DNA of 64,000 nt, from assembly GCA_023055425.1 (NCBI GenBank), contig JALGPY010000004.1:63139718-63203717 (forward strand), written 5' to 3'. Below the pieces are notes generated by a model. That model was given only the letters and a program-made list of their open reading frames with translations, had not been told where the DNA came from and did not search any database. The stretch comes from Linanthus parryae (Eukaryota > Streptophyta > Magnoliopsida > Ericales > Polemoniaceae). The position numbers were made by a program, and so were the translations under genes. Positions 1-14,944 of this stretch are shown here, piece after piece. Numbering within the stretch: the first letter of the stretch is position 1; each line of letters begins with the position of its first letter.

Positions 1-250
1 CAAATTCATTTCTTACACTCTGTCACTCCTTCTTTAGTGTGTTGGGAGTTGAGTTGGTCGAGAACTGCAACGATTTTTGATCAGCGCCCATGGTTACAGA
101 TGCGAGTATCGGTAGAGTCTTGAAATGGTTGAGAGAGTTGCTTCCGCTCTTTTCTCCATCTCGTGGGCTTGGTTTGCTGGATCAGATTACAGTGGCCCAG
201 TTGCATCTGCCTTTCCTTTTCCCTTCAGTGAGGAGAGGGTCTTGGATTAG

Positions 251-711
251 ATGGTTCGTACCCCATATGGCCAGGTGGCGTTTCCTTTTGATGGCTCCAT
301 GCACCGTGGTCAGTGTGCTGGCTGTCGTGTATTCAGAGTCCATGATGGTCATCTAATCGCGACATTCGCTTGCAGGTTTAGCCCGATTTCGTCTTTGGAG
401 GCGGAGACGCATGATTTACTATCTAGGCTCAGCTTTGATTATGCCCTCGGTATTTCTATTGATTGGGTATACGGTGATTCGCTTTTTGTGGTCCAGGCGG
501 TGTCGAGGCATATTTTGATTCCATGACAGATTTACTCATTGTTGCAGCATTGTCGGGGTATTCTGTTTGGTGCTCGTATAAGGCATTCTGATAGACGGGA
601 AAACACGGTGGTTTTGTTCTCCACGGTTGTTATGGGTTAAAAGCTCGATAGTTTACTTTGAATAAAATGTGGGGTTATGCCGCCCTACCCTCGTGTAGGT
701 TGAAAAAAAAA
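251..711 (+). pseudogene. 3' tail of a LINE-type retroelement: RNase H-like (RVT_3) domain fragment
   Basis: The translation from 251 has the layout of the plant RVT_3/RNase H domain found at the end of LINE ORF2 proteins. It shows an FDGS start with AGC and an R-x-HDG turn, then S-x-LEAE (catalytic Glu) before an LL-x-x-L helix, then GDSLFVVQAV (catalytic Asp). A TGA at 524-526 interrupts it, but the same frame runs on to the TAA at about 636-638, through residues resembling the conserved H/R-x-x-N tail. A short A-run at about 703-711 after a T/G-rich 3' UTR fits a LINE poly(A) end. The reverse transcriptase part would lie left of the window. It is a decayed copy, not an expressed gene. A stand-alone RNase H-like gene fragment is the alternative. 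Confidence 0.55.
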
Positions 712-1366
712 CTCACTAACATGGAGCAATAGCCACGTTAACATTGATTTTCGTGTACACATTTTGTATTTTTATCTCTATTGTCAGTTATTATTATTTT
801 TTTTGAAATGACCAGTTATTATTGTTAACCGTCTGAAGCATGTGGAGAAAATTGTGAGTTTGAAAGAGTATAATTTTATTGATATATTAAAGATAGTGTT
901 CTCCAAGTATTCAAAATATAGACGTTTTTGGAGTGAAAGGTCTCAAAGTTATAAAGTGAACTCGAATGAGAGTTCTTTGAAGAAGTGTTTTCTTTTTTTT
1001 TTCTGAGGAAATCTTTGAAGAAGTTGTGATTGGTGTACGACAAAATTTACAAAATATAAAAAATAATAAAAAAGGGTTATGGGAGAAAAATGGTTTCGAG
1101 TGAAAAGCAAAAGCAGGATCAAAATTGAAGGTCACATGAAACAACTTGGCTTGGTCAAATTTGGTCATCTTAATCTTTAAATATGTAAATTTAGATATTC
1201 TGTAATCTCTTATGTTTTTTGAATCGATAGTTTTGAAAATATTGGTAGTTTTGATATATTCATACATTAGTTATTCTTAGTCTATTTAAGTATTGTAAAT
1301 TGTCGGGTAACGGGTAATTCATCTTTTCAAATATTAAATATATTTTTGTATTTCTCAAGTTAACAA
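712..1366. other. AT-rich intergenic sequence, no gene seen
   Basis: I see no conserved coding sequence. The only open frame (911-1267, minus) is low-complexity and matches nothing I recognise. Confidence 0.6.
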
Positions 1367-1870
1367 TGTTGGAGGCTAAACTTGATTTAGCCTAATTTAT
1401 ATTTGAGACCCACAAATATTAAATAATTAAGTCTTGAAGCACAAAAATTATTATATTAGTTAGGGAGGCTAGAAGAATTATTAGCCTCATAAGTTAGTAT
1501 GGTGGTAGAAAAATCTAGAACAATGTTGTAATGTGTATCACTAGAATAGTCCTACAAAATATCTATTGGATGTTTCTAGGTGAAGAGATTACTAGATGAT
1601 GTAATCTAGAATCCTCCAAGACTCCCTATAAATATGGTGTTGTACTCTAGCATTGAGTAAGTGTCTAAGTATGTTTTCAAATGGAGCCTTCTATTAAGTC
1701 TCCTATGTAATGTACTAGTTGTTGTCCTCCACCATTTTGTATCAAGAAAATCAATTGAAGTTCTTCCACATATTGTCCTACTTTCTCACTCAACAAGTTT
1801 CATCACTTCCCTCTTCCACCAAACTAACCCACCAAACACTTAGCCTACTAACCTCTTCATTAAACCAACA
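1367..1870 (+). repeat. Copia-type 5' LTR (504 bp) of a truncated element
   Basis: The LTR begins TGTTGG and ends CCAACA, a perfect 6-bp terminal inversion. It has a TATAAATA promoter at about 1627 and is followed three bases later by a tRNA-iMet primer site. No matching 3' LTR, gag or pol follows, so only the 5' end of the element survives. The preceding 5 bases (AACAA) are one half of a possible target duplication whose partner is missing. Confidence 0.8.
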
Positions 1871-1873
1871 AAG

Positions 1874-1885
1874 TGGTATCAGAGC
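1874..1885 (+). other. Primer binding site (tRNA-iMet) of the truncated Copia element
   Basis: TGGTATCAGAGC is complementary to the 3' end of plant initiator methionine tRNA. It lies 3 bases after the LTR end. The leader continues to about 1930 and is then lost. Confidence 0.85.
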
Positions 1886-1929
1886 TTCCAACATCCAACA
1901 AACAATTCATCATCTGTCTGGAGATTGAT

Positions 1930-2192
1930 GAAAATCGTCTCTGTCGATTTTCCTTCTAAGTCGGTACTTTTGAGTTACAAAGTGCAGAGTGCATATATGT
2001 TTGAGGTCAATCCATTGTGGTTTTGAATCTCACCTGACATTTTAAAGATTTATTTTACATGGACAGAATTACAGATAGAATTGTGGACATAATTTTATAA
2101 GTTGGTAAAACTAAAACGTACAAATGAAATAGTGAACTCTTATAATTAACAATTATTATATAAAATTTCTATGAAAAACAATTATTATATAA
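1930..2192. other. Unassigned AT-rich spacer
   Basis: No open frame or recognisable element. It may include residual leader of the truncated Copia element. Confidence 0.5.
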
Positions 2193-2200
2193 AAAGATAA

Positions 2201-2924
2201 GGGAATTGATTCTTACACCGTTCATTATTGATGGTTACACCGAATTTTAGTTAATGTGACTTTTTTGCCCTCTAATCAATTAGTAACATTTTTTTCCTTC
2301 CATTTACATCGATTTATTTCAGGGAACCTTTTGTCTTCATTATTTTTCCAAATTTAATTCCGCTAGATATCAACTGTTACTACTCAATTAAGTATCTAAA
2401 AAAGAAAAACTACTCAATAAAAAACATTTCCCAAAAAACATTAAAACACTATCCCCCTTAAAAAAAAAGAAAACAAACTCTCTGTAACATGGAAACTTTA
2501 TTGCAAATTCTGGAACGTCAATTATCTCGAACAAACTCTGACTTCAACTCCACTGGCATACAAATTCCTTAGTTTACAAGATCATAAGTCAGGGATAAAT
2601 AATTATAACAAATTATGCTGGCATAACAATGATTATTCTTATAGCCGTGAGAATTTTAAAAATGGATGTTAAAATAATGGAAAAGGTAGAATAAGTAGAA
2701 AAAACTTCTTAAGGAAAAAACTGTAAGAATTTTTTTTTCAGAAATAGTAATGATTTGTAACCATATCCTCACGAATTCAAAAGTTCTACAGTATATTAAA
2801 GGAATGTCAAATTTAATAGATTTAAATGAAAAAAATGTCCGTACTTAATCAGCGAGGACAATAAAGTAACGTCAACTAAATTCGGTGTAACCATCAATAT
2901 TAACCGGTGTAAGAATCAAGTCCC
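2201..2924. mobile_element. 724-bp MITE with long terminal inverted repeats and perfect 8-bp TSD
   Basis: The left end (GGGAATTGATTCTTACACCG) and the inverted right end (GGGACTTGATTCTTACACCG) match over about 50 bp with few mismatches and more weakly to about 100 bp. AAAGATAA flanks it exactly on both sides (2193-2200 and 2925-2932). There is no coding capacity, so it is a non-autonomous DNA transposon. An 8-bp duplication fits hAT, while the GGGA terminus and long TIRs suggest a Mutator-like MITE; I cannot decide between them. It lies in the same interval as the downstream intron of the GH1 gene. Confidence 0.85.
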
Positions 2925-3063
2925 AAAGATAATTAGCTATAAGTAAAACTACTATAGAAAGGAATTATGTTTAATATTATGTCTAAAGTACCGTCCATTT
3001 CATATTTCCTATTTAAAATCATGATAATTAATAACACATATAAGTGTATCATATTATACTTAC

Positions 3064-7359
<4,296 letters not shown>

Positions 7360-7413
7360 GTCTAACTCTTTGTAGCTAAAACTAAACTCTTTGTCGTTGT
7401 TGAAGAACTCCAT

Positions 7414-7752
7414 CGCGAGTTATCTTATTTAGAGCCTTCAAGAAGCTAAAGGCTCTCTTTTAAAAAACTGAAGGTAAATTCTGAAGATTTTGTATCATCA
7501 ATGTCTCAACAACCCTGAACTCGTGCATCATGTGTTGACACATTACACAAATATCTGCACTGCCCAACTACCACATGACTGCAAGGGTTTTTTTCTTTTC
7601 TCTTTTCTCATCTTGTGGATGTAACAAGCCTGCCCCTGCTCTCACCAAACATAAACACTTATTGAAACACAAACACAATTCCTCACATCGCTCATAATCA
7701 TACATAATTTTACTTAATGGATGGAGCTAGCTATTAGCTTTGAATATTTCAA
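7414..7752. other. Intergenic region upstream of the GH1 first exon
   Basis: No coding sequence seen. By position it would contain the promoter of the minus-strand GH1 gene, but I see no decisive TATA element. Confidence 0.5.
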
Positions 7753-7921
7753 CTATTTAAGGAGGAATTTCTTGAACCAAATGCCCGAAGCTTTGATGTA
7801 TCGCTTCAATCCATCCTTATAGTCTATGTAGTTGAGTCCAAAACTCACCATGAAACCAGAATTTTACTCAAACGTATCAAGAAATGACCATATGTAGTAA
7901 CTTTTAACTCGGGCACCACCT
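7753..7921 (-). pseudogene. Last exon of an upstream GH1 beta-glucosidase copy, with a stop
   Basis: After a CAG acceptor (7922-7924) the minus strand reads like a GH1 C-terminal exon: VKSYYIWSFLDTFE, then FGLNYIDYKDGLKRYIKAS and WFKKFL before the stop. The aglycone-site tryptophan usual after DTFE is replaced by TAA. Earlier exons of this copy are missing: the sequence upstream to 8077 is intronic or intergenic, then a MITE. With the gene at 3064-7359 it shows that GH1 copies were arranged in tandem, head to tail, on the minus strand. Confidence 0.8.
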
Positions 7922-8077
7922 CTGTCAAATCCCAAACAAAGAAATGGCAAAATATGAAATTAACGAACGTACAAAAAAAAAGTATGGCAGCATTGAGCTT
8001 TACAAGCGAAAGATTTTTTCCTTACTTAATAGTTGTTAATTTGAGAGAGAAGAAAATAAATGTAGTATTTAACTTTA

Positions 8078-8334
8078 GAACAATTGACACTTAACTACCT
8101 TGCAGTTTGACAATACTGACATTTTGGTGCTCGCAGTTTCAAAATAGACACTTAAATACCATGCAGTTAGACATTATTGACACTTTGGTGCACACAGTCT
8201 CAAAAGTGACACTTAAGTGCACGCAGTATGCAAATTACTGACATCCAGCTCCAATTTCGATGATGAAATTGTCATTATTGAGCATCAAAATGTCAGTATT
8301 GTCAAAATGCAAGGTAGTTAAGTGTCAATTGTTC
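8078..8334. mobile_element. 257-bp Mutator-like MITE with 9-bp TSD and 61-bp internal repeats
   Basis: The terminal inverted repeats start GAACAATTGACACTTAACTA and match for about 55 bp with two mismatches. TTAACTTTA occurs immediately outside both ends (8069-8077 and 8335-8343), a perfect 9-bp duplication typical of Mutator-like elements. The left TIR unit is repeated in tandem: GACACTTAA starts at 8086, 8147 and 8208, an exact 61-bp period. It is non-coding. Confidence 0.9.
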
Positions 8335-8481
8335 TTAACTTTATCAATAATGAAATACATCAAGCCTAATATAGGCAAACAATGAGAAGTGCTAACCCAA
8401 ACTAAATGCTAATAGATAACTCCAGAAACTAAAGATAACATAAATGATAATCTAATATCCTAACATGAATCTTAACAATAG

Positions 8482-8624
8482 TGTTAAAACAGAACAAGCC
8501 AGCAAGAACGAAAACAAAAAAAAAACAATAACGTGACATAACGATATAACGTGGTTTACTAGTATTGAGACTAGGTACGTCCACGACCAAGCAAACCAAT
8601 TTGTTGATGACAGACTATCAATTA
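8482..8624 (-). repeat. Solo Copia LTR, part 1 (3' portion), split by insertion
   Basis: Read on the minus strand this matches the 3' half of the LTR at 8625-9047, sharing GGTCGTGGACGTA and a following ACTAGTxAACCACGTT block, and it ends TAACA. Its 5' portion lies at 25446-25739, on the other side of the nested elements. Joined, the LTR runs TGTTA...TAACA at about 437 bp. No primer site follows its end, so it is a solo LTR. Confidence 0.65.
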
Positions 8625-9047
8625 TGTTAGGCTTTTTGATGATTCAAAGTACCAAGCTAGCATTCCGACGAAGGAACGGAGCAATAGCAAAGCGAGGAAG
8701 CAAAAACGAAGCTGCAAAATTGGGGTTCTGTTTCTGTTCGTGCAAACACTTCGGGTGTTCGTACGAACACACTGGGTTGGGGCGAGTTTTGTTGTTTCCT
8801 TGTTCAATTTTGAATGTCTTCTCTGTCTCTTTGGGCACAAGTCTGTATTCTATCATATAGCTATGGTTAGGTCATGGGTTTCAGTAGTGTGGTTGATTGT
8901 ATTGGTCTCTCATCAATAAAATTGGTTCGTTTTGGTCGTGGACGTAGCTGGATTCAAAACTAGTGAACCACGTTAAATCGTTGTGTTGTTCTTCATATTG
9001 TTCTTCATCTCATCACTCTTCTTGGCTTCCGCATTCGTTTTCTAACA
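8625..9047 (+). repeat. 5' LTR of the gag-only Copia element
   Basis: It starts TGTTAG and ends CTAACA. Its partner is at 25002-25445. The 21-bp length difference is mostly extra sequence in the partner around an imperfect repeat of GTGTTCGxACGAACAC type. It is followed two bases later by the primer site. Confidence 0.85.
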
Positions 9048-9049
9048 AG

Positions 9050-9060
9050 TGGTATCAGAG
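9050..9060 (+). other. Primer binding site (tRNA-iMet) of the gag-only Copia element
   Basis: TGGTATCAGAG lies two bases after the LTR end at 9047, the standard Copia position. Confidence 0.85.
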
Positions 9061-9090
9061 TCAGGTTGTTGGGTTTCGAATTTGTGAGGA

Positions 9091-9207
9091 GTGATGTCGA
9101 ATATGATGAAGATTGATCTCTTTGATGGGAATAATGGGTTTAGCTTGTGGCAAATCAAGATGTTTGCTTTGTTGAAGCAGCAAGATCTGTGGTTTCCACT
9201 AGCTAAC
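9091..9207 (+). pseudogene. Copia gag, N-terminal part, interrupted by insertion
   Basis: The start at ATG 9091 (MSNMMKIDLFDGNNG, then SLWQIKMFALLKQQDLW) is the N-terminal signature of Copia gag. The frame is cut at 9207 by the Tat element, whose CTAAC target duplication occupies 9203-9207. The gag resumes at about 23900. Confidence 0.85.
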
Positions 9208-9820
9208 TGTGTACGAGAGAATCCTGCAGAGAGAATTCAATATACACCAAGAGTAGGGGATAGAAAGAACACAGGAAGAGTAAGGTTGTGTGTAGGGAGA
9301 GAGTAAGACAATAGCACTGTTATGAGAGAGAGACAGGATTTTGGCAGAGCTTCCGCGTATCTCAGGTGATTCGCCCTTGTATGGAAGGGTTAGCGATCCT
9401 ATATATAACGGAGAATGTGACAGTTGTAGTGGGTTAATGCGCCCATTAATGGCGGCTTAATTAGCTTAACCACAACGGCACGTTTGTCCGCGTATATAGG
9501 GACTGTTACGGCACGTTCGTCTGCGTATACCGGAACCGTTATGAGGTTGACCGGGTTTATGGAGCTCGTGCCATAAATCTCTCAAAGCAGTTACTAAGGT
9601 CGCGCGCGGGCTTGGTTGTCGCTCGCGCGCGGCAGGACTTACTCTAGCCTCCAAACGACTAAGTCCCTACAAGTCCCGTGTGGTTGTATGCGAGGGCCCT
9701 GTCTCGCAGCCCCCACGTGGATCAGCGCGGCTGGTGATCCAGTGTGTGTGGAGCACAGCTAGGTGTGCTGGATGGTCGCCACGTGGCTAAGATCTGCCTG
9801 TCTAGAAAGCAGTATCTACA
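9208..9820 (-). repeat. 3' LTR of the Tat element
   Basis: 613 bp. On the minus strand it begins TGTAGATACTGC and ends CGTACACA. A TATATATA promoter core lies near 9399-9406. It pairs with 23282-23894. Confidence 0.93.
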
Positions 9821-9833
9821 TTAGCCCCCTTTC
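9821..9833 (-). other. Polypurine tract of the Tat element
   Basis: The minus strand reads AGAAAGGGGGCTAA directly before the LTR start. This primes plus-strand DNA synthesis and fixes the element's orientation. Confidence 0.85.
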
Positions 9834-10712
9834 TGCGCGTGAAGACACACAGCCGGATAGGCTTCAATGCGCAGGAACCAATGTACGCGTTGCCACCACG
9901 CACCAATTCAAATACACGCAAATTCAGCCCCCGTGCGTGTCATTATGACCTAAAATCCCTAGAGTCGTGTCGTCTGGTCTTTTAGGGTTTCAGGCATGAC
10001 GTCAGCTTGTCCTGTGATTGCGCGATTCGATGGTGACAGTTGCGATTCGACTACTGAAAGGACGCGACTCCTCATTGTTTTTGGATAAATACTCTGTGCT
10101 CTCCATTGTTGCAAAGCATCACTTCTCTCTCTAAAGTGAATGATACCCGGAAGCCTTCAAGAGAAGATTCAATTGATTAATCATCAGTTCTTCCTTGTCA
10201 ATCGTCTCCTTCAACTGGCTTCATCTAAACAAGTTGTACCAAAACAAGGTTGACTTTGCTCAATTCCATTTAATGTACTGAAATATGCTTTGAACTGTAT
10301 TGGATCTGCAAACCCGTGACTATTTTAAACATGTCATTCGTTGAGAACTGCAAAAAGAGACCTTGTTCTTAACCCCAGAACCGATCTAATCACCGGATTG
10401 TGATGATTTTAAATGTGGGACTTCTGAAATTCCAAGCAATATAAACGATTCCGAACTTCCAAACCCAGAATTAACCCTGGACTGTTCATTTTCTTTTTGA
10501 AAAACGTAGTTGCTTCAAACTGAAATTCGAACTGATTCTTGAAATTCAAACTGAAAGTGTGTGTATTTCTCCCCCTTTTTTTTTCTTGCTCTTCCGCAGG
10601 AATGGAAAAGACAAAAGGAACCAAACCCATTAAAGAGGCTAAATAAATACCTGATCTTCCCCAAACCTTATGGCGGAAAGCCCCCTATTTGGGCGGAAAA
10701 GATTTTTACCAT

Positions 10713-13700
10713 GCTAGGGTATAGGTGAAGAACCTGCCGACTCCTGTTTCCTCTAGAGAGTTGCAGACATTGACCCCGCTTGTTAACGCATCCATGCTTG
10801 AATTGATCGATTCCATGGATGTGGTTCGATTAGGGGTTGAAAATGGGTTTTTCCCGATACTGGAATTTCTACCCAAGCATTTGTCCAGAAATTGGACTTC
10901 ATGGATGAGTGGATCGACCACGTATTGACCCACCATGCCATTGCATTGAACAATGCTGGCATTTATTTCGCAGTTCGTGCTATGAAGGGTGCTGCCGTGA
11001 AGTTGGATCAGTCCATGCTTCTAAACCTTCTTTCCCGCTATTCTCCTGCGACTCATACCTTTCACTTTGCTGAGTTCGAGGCTGCCCCCACTCTGGAGGA
11101 TGTGCACATGTTGTATGACCTTTCTCCCGTTGGTGAGGTGGATCCTCTAAGTCCTTTGAGGACTGATTCGGAACTTGCTCTGTACAAGCAGATGGAGGAA
11201 TGCTTTTCCGAGGTAAAGAAGATTTCCACGCGGTGGACATCTGCGAAAGTTATTCCCGACTGGCAGCTGGTTGATACATCTGCGAAGAACACCTGGGGAA
11301 AATGGGTGCACTACTTATTCCGCGACTATGCGAGTAGCAGTATCACCAAGAAACTGCTGGGCCAGAACCCAAAGGCGAAGAATTATGTGAATGGGAAAGG
11401 ATACCATCTCACCTTGTGCGGCTTTCTCTGTGCCTGGTTATCAAGGTACCTGATCGATGGTCACCCTCATGATGGGGTTTTCTACCATGTCCTCCCTCTT
11501 GCTGTGAGACTGACTCTCGGTCAGAGAGTCGCACTTGGGCCGCTAGTCTTGGGTACCTTGTATCACAGATTTGACCAACTGGTAGTGGCGACCAAGGACT
11601 CTCGCGGTTGCCTTGATGTACTAACTTATGTTAACATCGCATTCCTGACCATGTGGGTTTTTGAGCGATGGCCCTCCTATGCTCCTGTTCCTTCTAAGCC
11701 CAGCAAATGGTGTGTCCCAGGTGCGGAGGATGAACTTTCCAGTGGAAGAGCTGCTCGATGGTTTAGAACCAATCTTCCCAAGTGTACCTGGAGCCTAATA
11801 TGCGATGACCGAAGCAATTTTACGGCCAGGCCTTATGCCACGCGCATTGAGAATGTGCGATGGTTCCCAAAGTTGTATCCTGCCAAACCTCTTGCTTTCT
11901 CAAAAGAGCTTCTTTTCGAGGGTCATGAGCGTTTCTATGAGCGCTATCGCGAATTCTTCTGCTGGTGTCTAAGGGGTTCCCTTCCTGCTCTTGCAGAGTA
12001 TGTTCCTGAGCTTACTCCCAGGTATGAGAGGATCACAGTGGATGTCGATCCAACTCGCGTTTCTCCCCAATTTGGCTTTGATGCGGTGGCGCCATCAGTT
12101 TGGCCTAGATCCATTGTAAGAGGCTGTTACAAGCGGCTGTTGTGTGGCGAGTGCCAAACGATCCTGAGGAGCAACCTGCCCGTTGATCAACCTTCAGGTG
12201 GCCGCGCAGGTCGATACTCCAAGAATTGGGTTGCTTACTAGACTACCCAGCAGGCCAGATTCGAGACACAGTCGACCCCTCAACCCAGCAGAGCTCCTGT
12301 GATCAAGAGAAATTATTTCCCCTTCCGTCCTAACTGCAGTTTGGATGACTCCGACTATGGTTGTTACTCATTTCTGGAACATGAGAACCACTTGTGCCCA
12401 TCCACCATCCTTGAGGAGAAGATGGCCACAGTTAGGGGTGGCGCTTCGCATGTTATCAAGTACAGCGAAGATTTTGCCAAGGTAAACAATTTCCTATGTG
12501 CATATTAAGTTTCTTTCCTTTGATGCATCGAAACTTATGCTCCATTTTATGTTTTAGTGCTATCTGAGGAGGTTCGCATCTGGTGAGCGCTCCAAGTCGC
12601 TGATCAATACCATTGTTGCTGCGAGAAGGCAGGGTGAGCAAATTGTGCTAGCAATGGGGATGGCTCCCGCAGTCGAGGCCCGAATTGGCGAGGTAATGGA
12701 CGCATTTGCTGACTCGCTGATAGACAACACCCCAGTTTTGTCTCCTCCTAGGAACGCTCCATCTCCTCCCGCAGACGTTTCTCCAAGGGCGAAGAGACCA
12801 AGGCAGAAGGGAATCACAATCTCTTCCCCTATGAGTGCTCCAGCTTCCTCTCCTGCGAAGTCCCTTACCCCTAAGGACAAGGGCAAAGGTCGCATGCCAA
12901 GCAAGGTGCGGAAAGAGCTCGCAGTCGACACTTTTGTTCCGTTTGGTCAGGAGGAAGAGGAGGTCGAGAGGAGAGAGGTGATAGAAAGAGATGATGATGA
13001 AGAAGAAGAGAGAGTCGAAGATGAAAGAGAAGAAGAAAGAGGTGAGATACAAGAGGAAGATTCGGAAGGTATCTCGAGCGAACTTATCTTCTCATTACTT
13101 TAGCTCTCGCACTATTTATTGAGCAGTTTGCTCTTTCGCAGATGATGATGCAGAAACCATCAGCGGCCTTCTGGCCAGGAAGCGGAAGAAGGGTTCTCAC
13201 TCTGGCGTTTCCAGCAAAGCAATAGACGAGGACATCCTTGCTGAGTCTAGAAGAACAGCTGCGGAGGCTGCACAAAGAAGAAGGAAGCGAGAAGAAGATG
13301 AGATCGAACTCATAAAGAAGAGGAGTTTGGAAGAGCAACATGTTGACGACTTGGTGCAGCAAGCCGATGAGGAAGATGCGGCTGCTCTGAAGCAGGCTCA
13401 AGCGGACTTTGAGGAAATCGCAGGTGGCAATCAAGGTGAGATCTTTAATCTTGCTGTAACTTACCAAGAAGTGATTGTCGGTGCATTAAAGCATGGCTTA
13501 TCGAAAGCCGATTTTCGCCGATGGCTAGTAAGCAAGTGTGGTGAACCCTCAGGTAATCATCCAAGCAATGTCTTTAAGCTAGGATTAGCAACCCAATTAT
13601 CATCATAACAAGTTTCTTCGCACCCCAGGTCACGCCCACCTTAAGGATGTGCTTAATGAAGATACATTAGTAGGATATGGTGTCGTGTCTTTAACATATG

Positions 13701-14944
13701 ATGAAGATGCTGCAATCCCACCTACGCGTGGAGGTGCTCGCTCTTGGTTTATCAAAATAACAGAACATTATATGATACAAATTACCTCACACTTTTCTGT
13801 CTTGTATCGCAGACGATGCTGATGAGGCCATGCCGGAACAGAGAAGTCAACCCCCTGCATCTTATGATCCAGAGCGAAGCTCTCATGTCGAGAAGCATGT
13901 CGCAGCTGCCGGTTATGCAGGAGTGCCCTTGGAGGATGTCATTGAAGTTTCTGATGACATCGAAGCTGACACCGTGCTAATGGAGGAAGATGTTGATGCT
14001 GTAGCTGAGGAAATGGAGACAGATGTTGTCGGGGCTGAGGTTCATGAGAATGAGCAGGTCGTGGAAGACATAAAATCACATGTAAATGTGAATGTTCAAA
14101 TGAGTGCTCCTGAGCCCCACGAGCCCCTCGCACCCGAAGGAGTTCCTGGTCGACCAGCAGCTACTACTGTTGCCATTCCTCCAACAGAGATAGAGCTTCC
14201 AGAGGTTCCCCAAGCATGGAGTTTTTGGAGCTCGCAAGTGGGAGCTGCAATCGCACATGTTGCGGCCTATACCCTTCCTGCCAACTATGAGGAACTGGAG
14301 CTCGCAGCTGATAAACGAGCAATGGAGCGAGGACAGACTTCAGCTCTTCCAGTAATGCGCATTCCTTCTTTGCGCGGGATCCTTGAAGGAACCGGTATGT
14401 TTCCATTTCTCGCATTCTACATCCTCATTTACAAGTTTCATGCTCTAAACTTGAATCAACATTGTTAGGATTGAAGCAAGATGATGTGGACTGGCTAGTT
14501 CAGATGCGTCTCTCCTATCCCCGGTCATTTGCGAGATCTCTAGAGATAGAGCCATATAACAGAAGGTTTTTCTTAACCGAAGCCATCTGGATTTTGGAGC
14601 AGCTGTCTGCGGCCACCCCTGCGAAGATTTCTCCTCAAAGTGCGCAGCTGCTTTTCAGCACGTGCCAAGGCCTTCGAGCCAAAGTTCAAGGCAAGCTAGG
14701 CTTCGGGTATCTTCTCAACAGGGTCACCCAGATTCGCGCAGCTGTGAATTTGAAGCTCGACTTCCACAACCTCGCAGCTGAAGGGCGAAAGGTAGAGGAG
14801 CAAAGGCAGAAGGCTGAAGAGGCTGTCAAGCTCTTCCATGAGATGAACGCCAAGTACGAGCAGCTGAAGCGAGAAGTGGACCAAGTGAGAGATACATCAC
14901 TCTTGTTTTCTCCTGATGACCCTCTGATCAAAGATTTATTTTGA
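10713..14944 (+). CDS. Antisense six-exon gene in the Tat element: plant-mobile-domain-like protein
   Basis: It lies opposite to gag-pol, downstream of integrase. Proposed exons are about 10713-12481, 12558-13068, 13142-13435, 13629-13733, 13813-14394 and 14469-14944. All introns are GT-AG and all junctions keep the frame. Exon 1 (start M-D-F-M-D-E-W at 10892; an upstream part is one frame away) resembles the aminotransferase-like plant mobile domain, with tryptophan-rich blocks such as FLTMWVFERWPSYAP. The later exons encode an acidic, Glu/Asp- and Lys-rich linker and a C-terminal coiled-coil helix (about 14750-14890). A TAG at 12239-12241 and a frameshift near 10887 break this copy. The protein's role is unknown; such domains also occur in host silencing factors and in other transposons. 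The exact start is not fixed. Confidence 0.75.

Noticed and set aside
8482..8624. Reading the inverted LTR-like sequence next to 8625 as part of a long terminal inverted repeat
   Set aside because: It continues at 25446 and is better explained as an older solo LTR interrupted by the Copia insertion.
9300..9830. Frames inside the Tat LTRs (9466-9654, 9763-9948)
   Set aside because: Not preserved between the two LTR copies.
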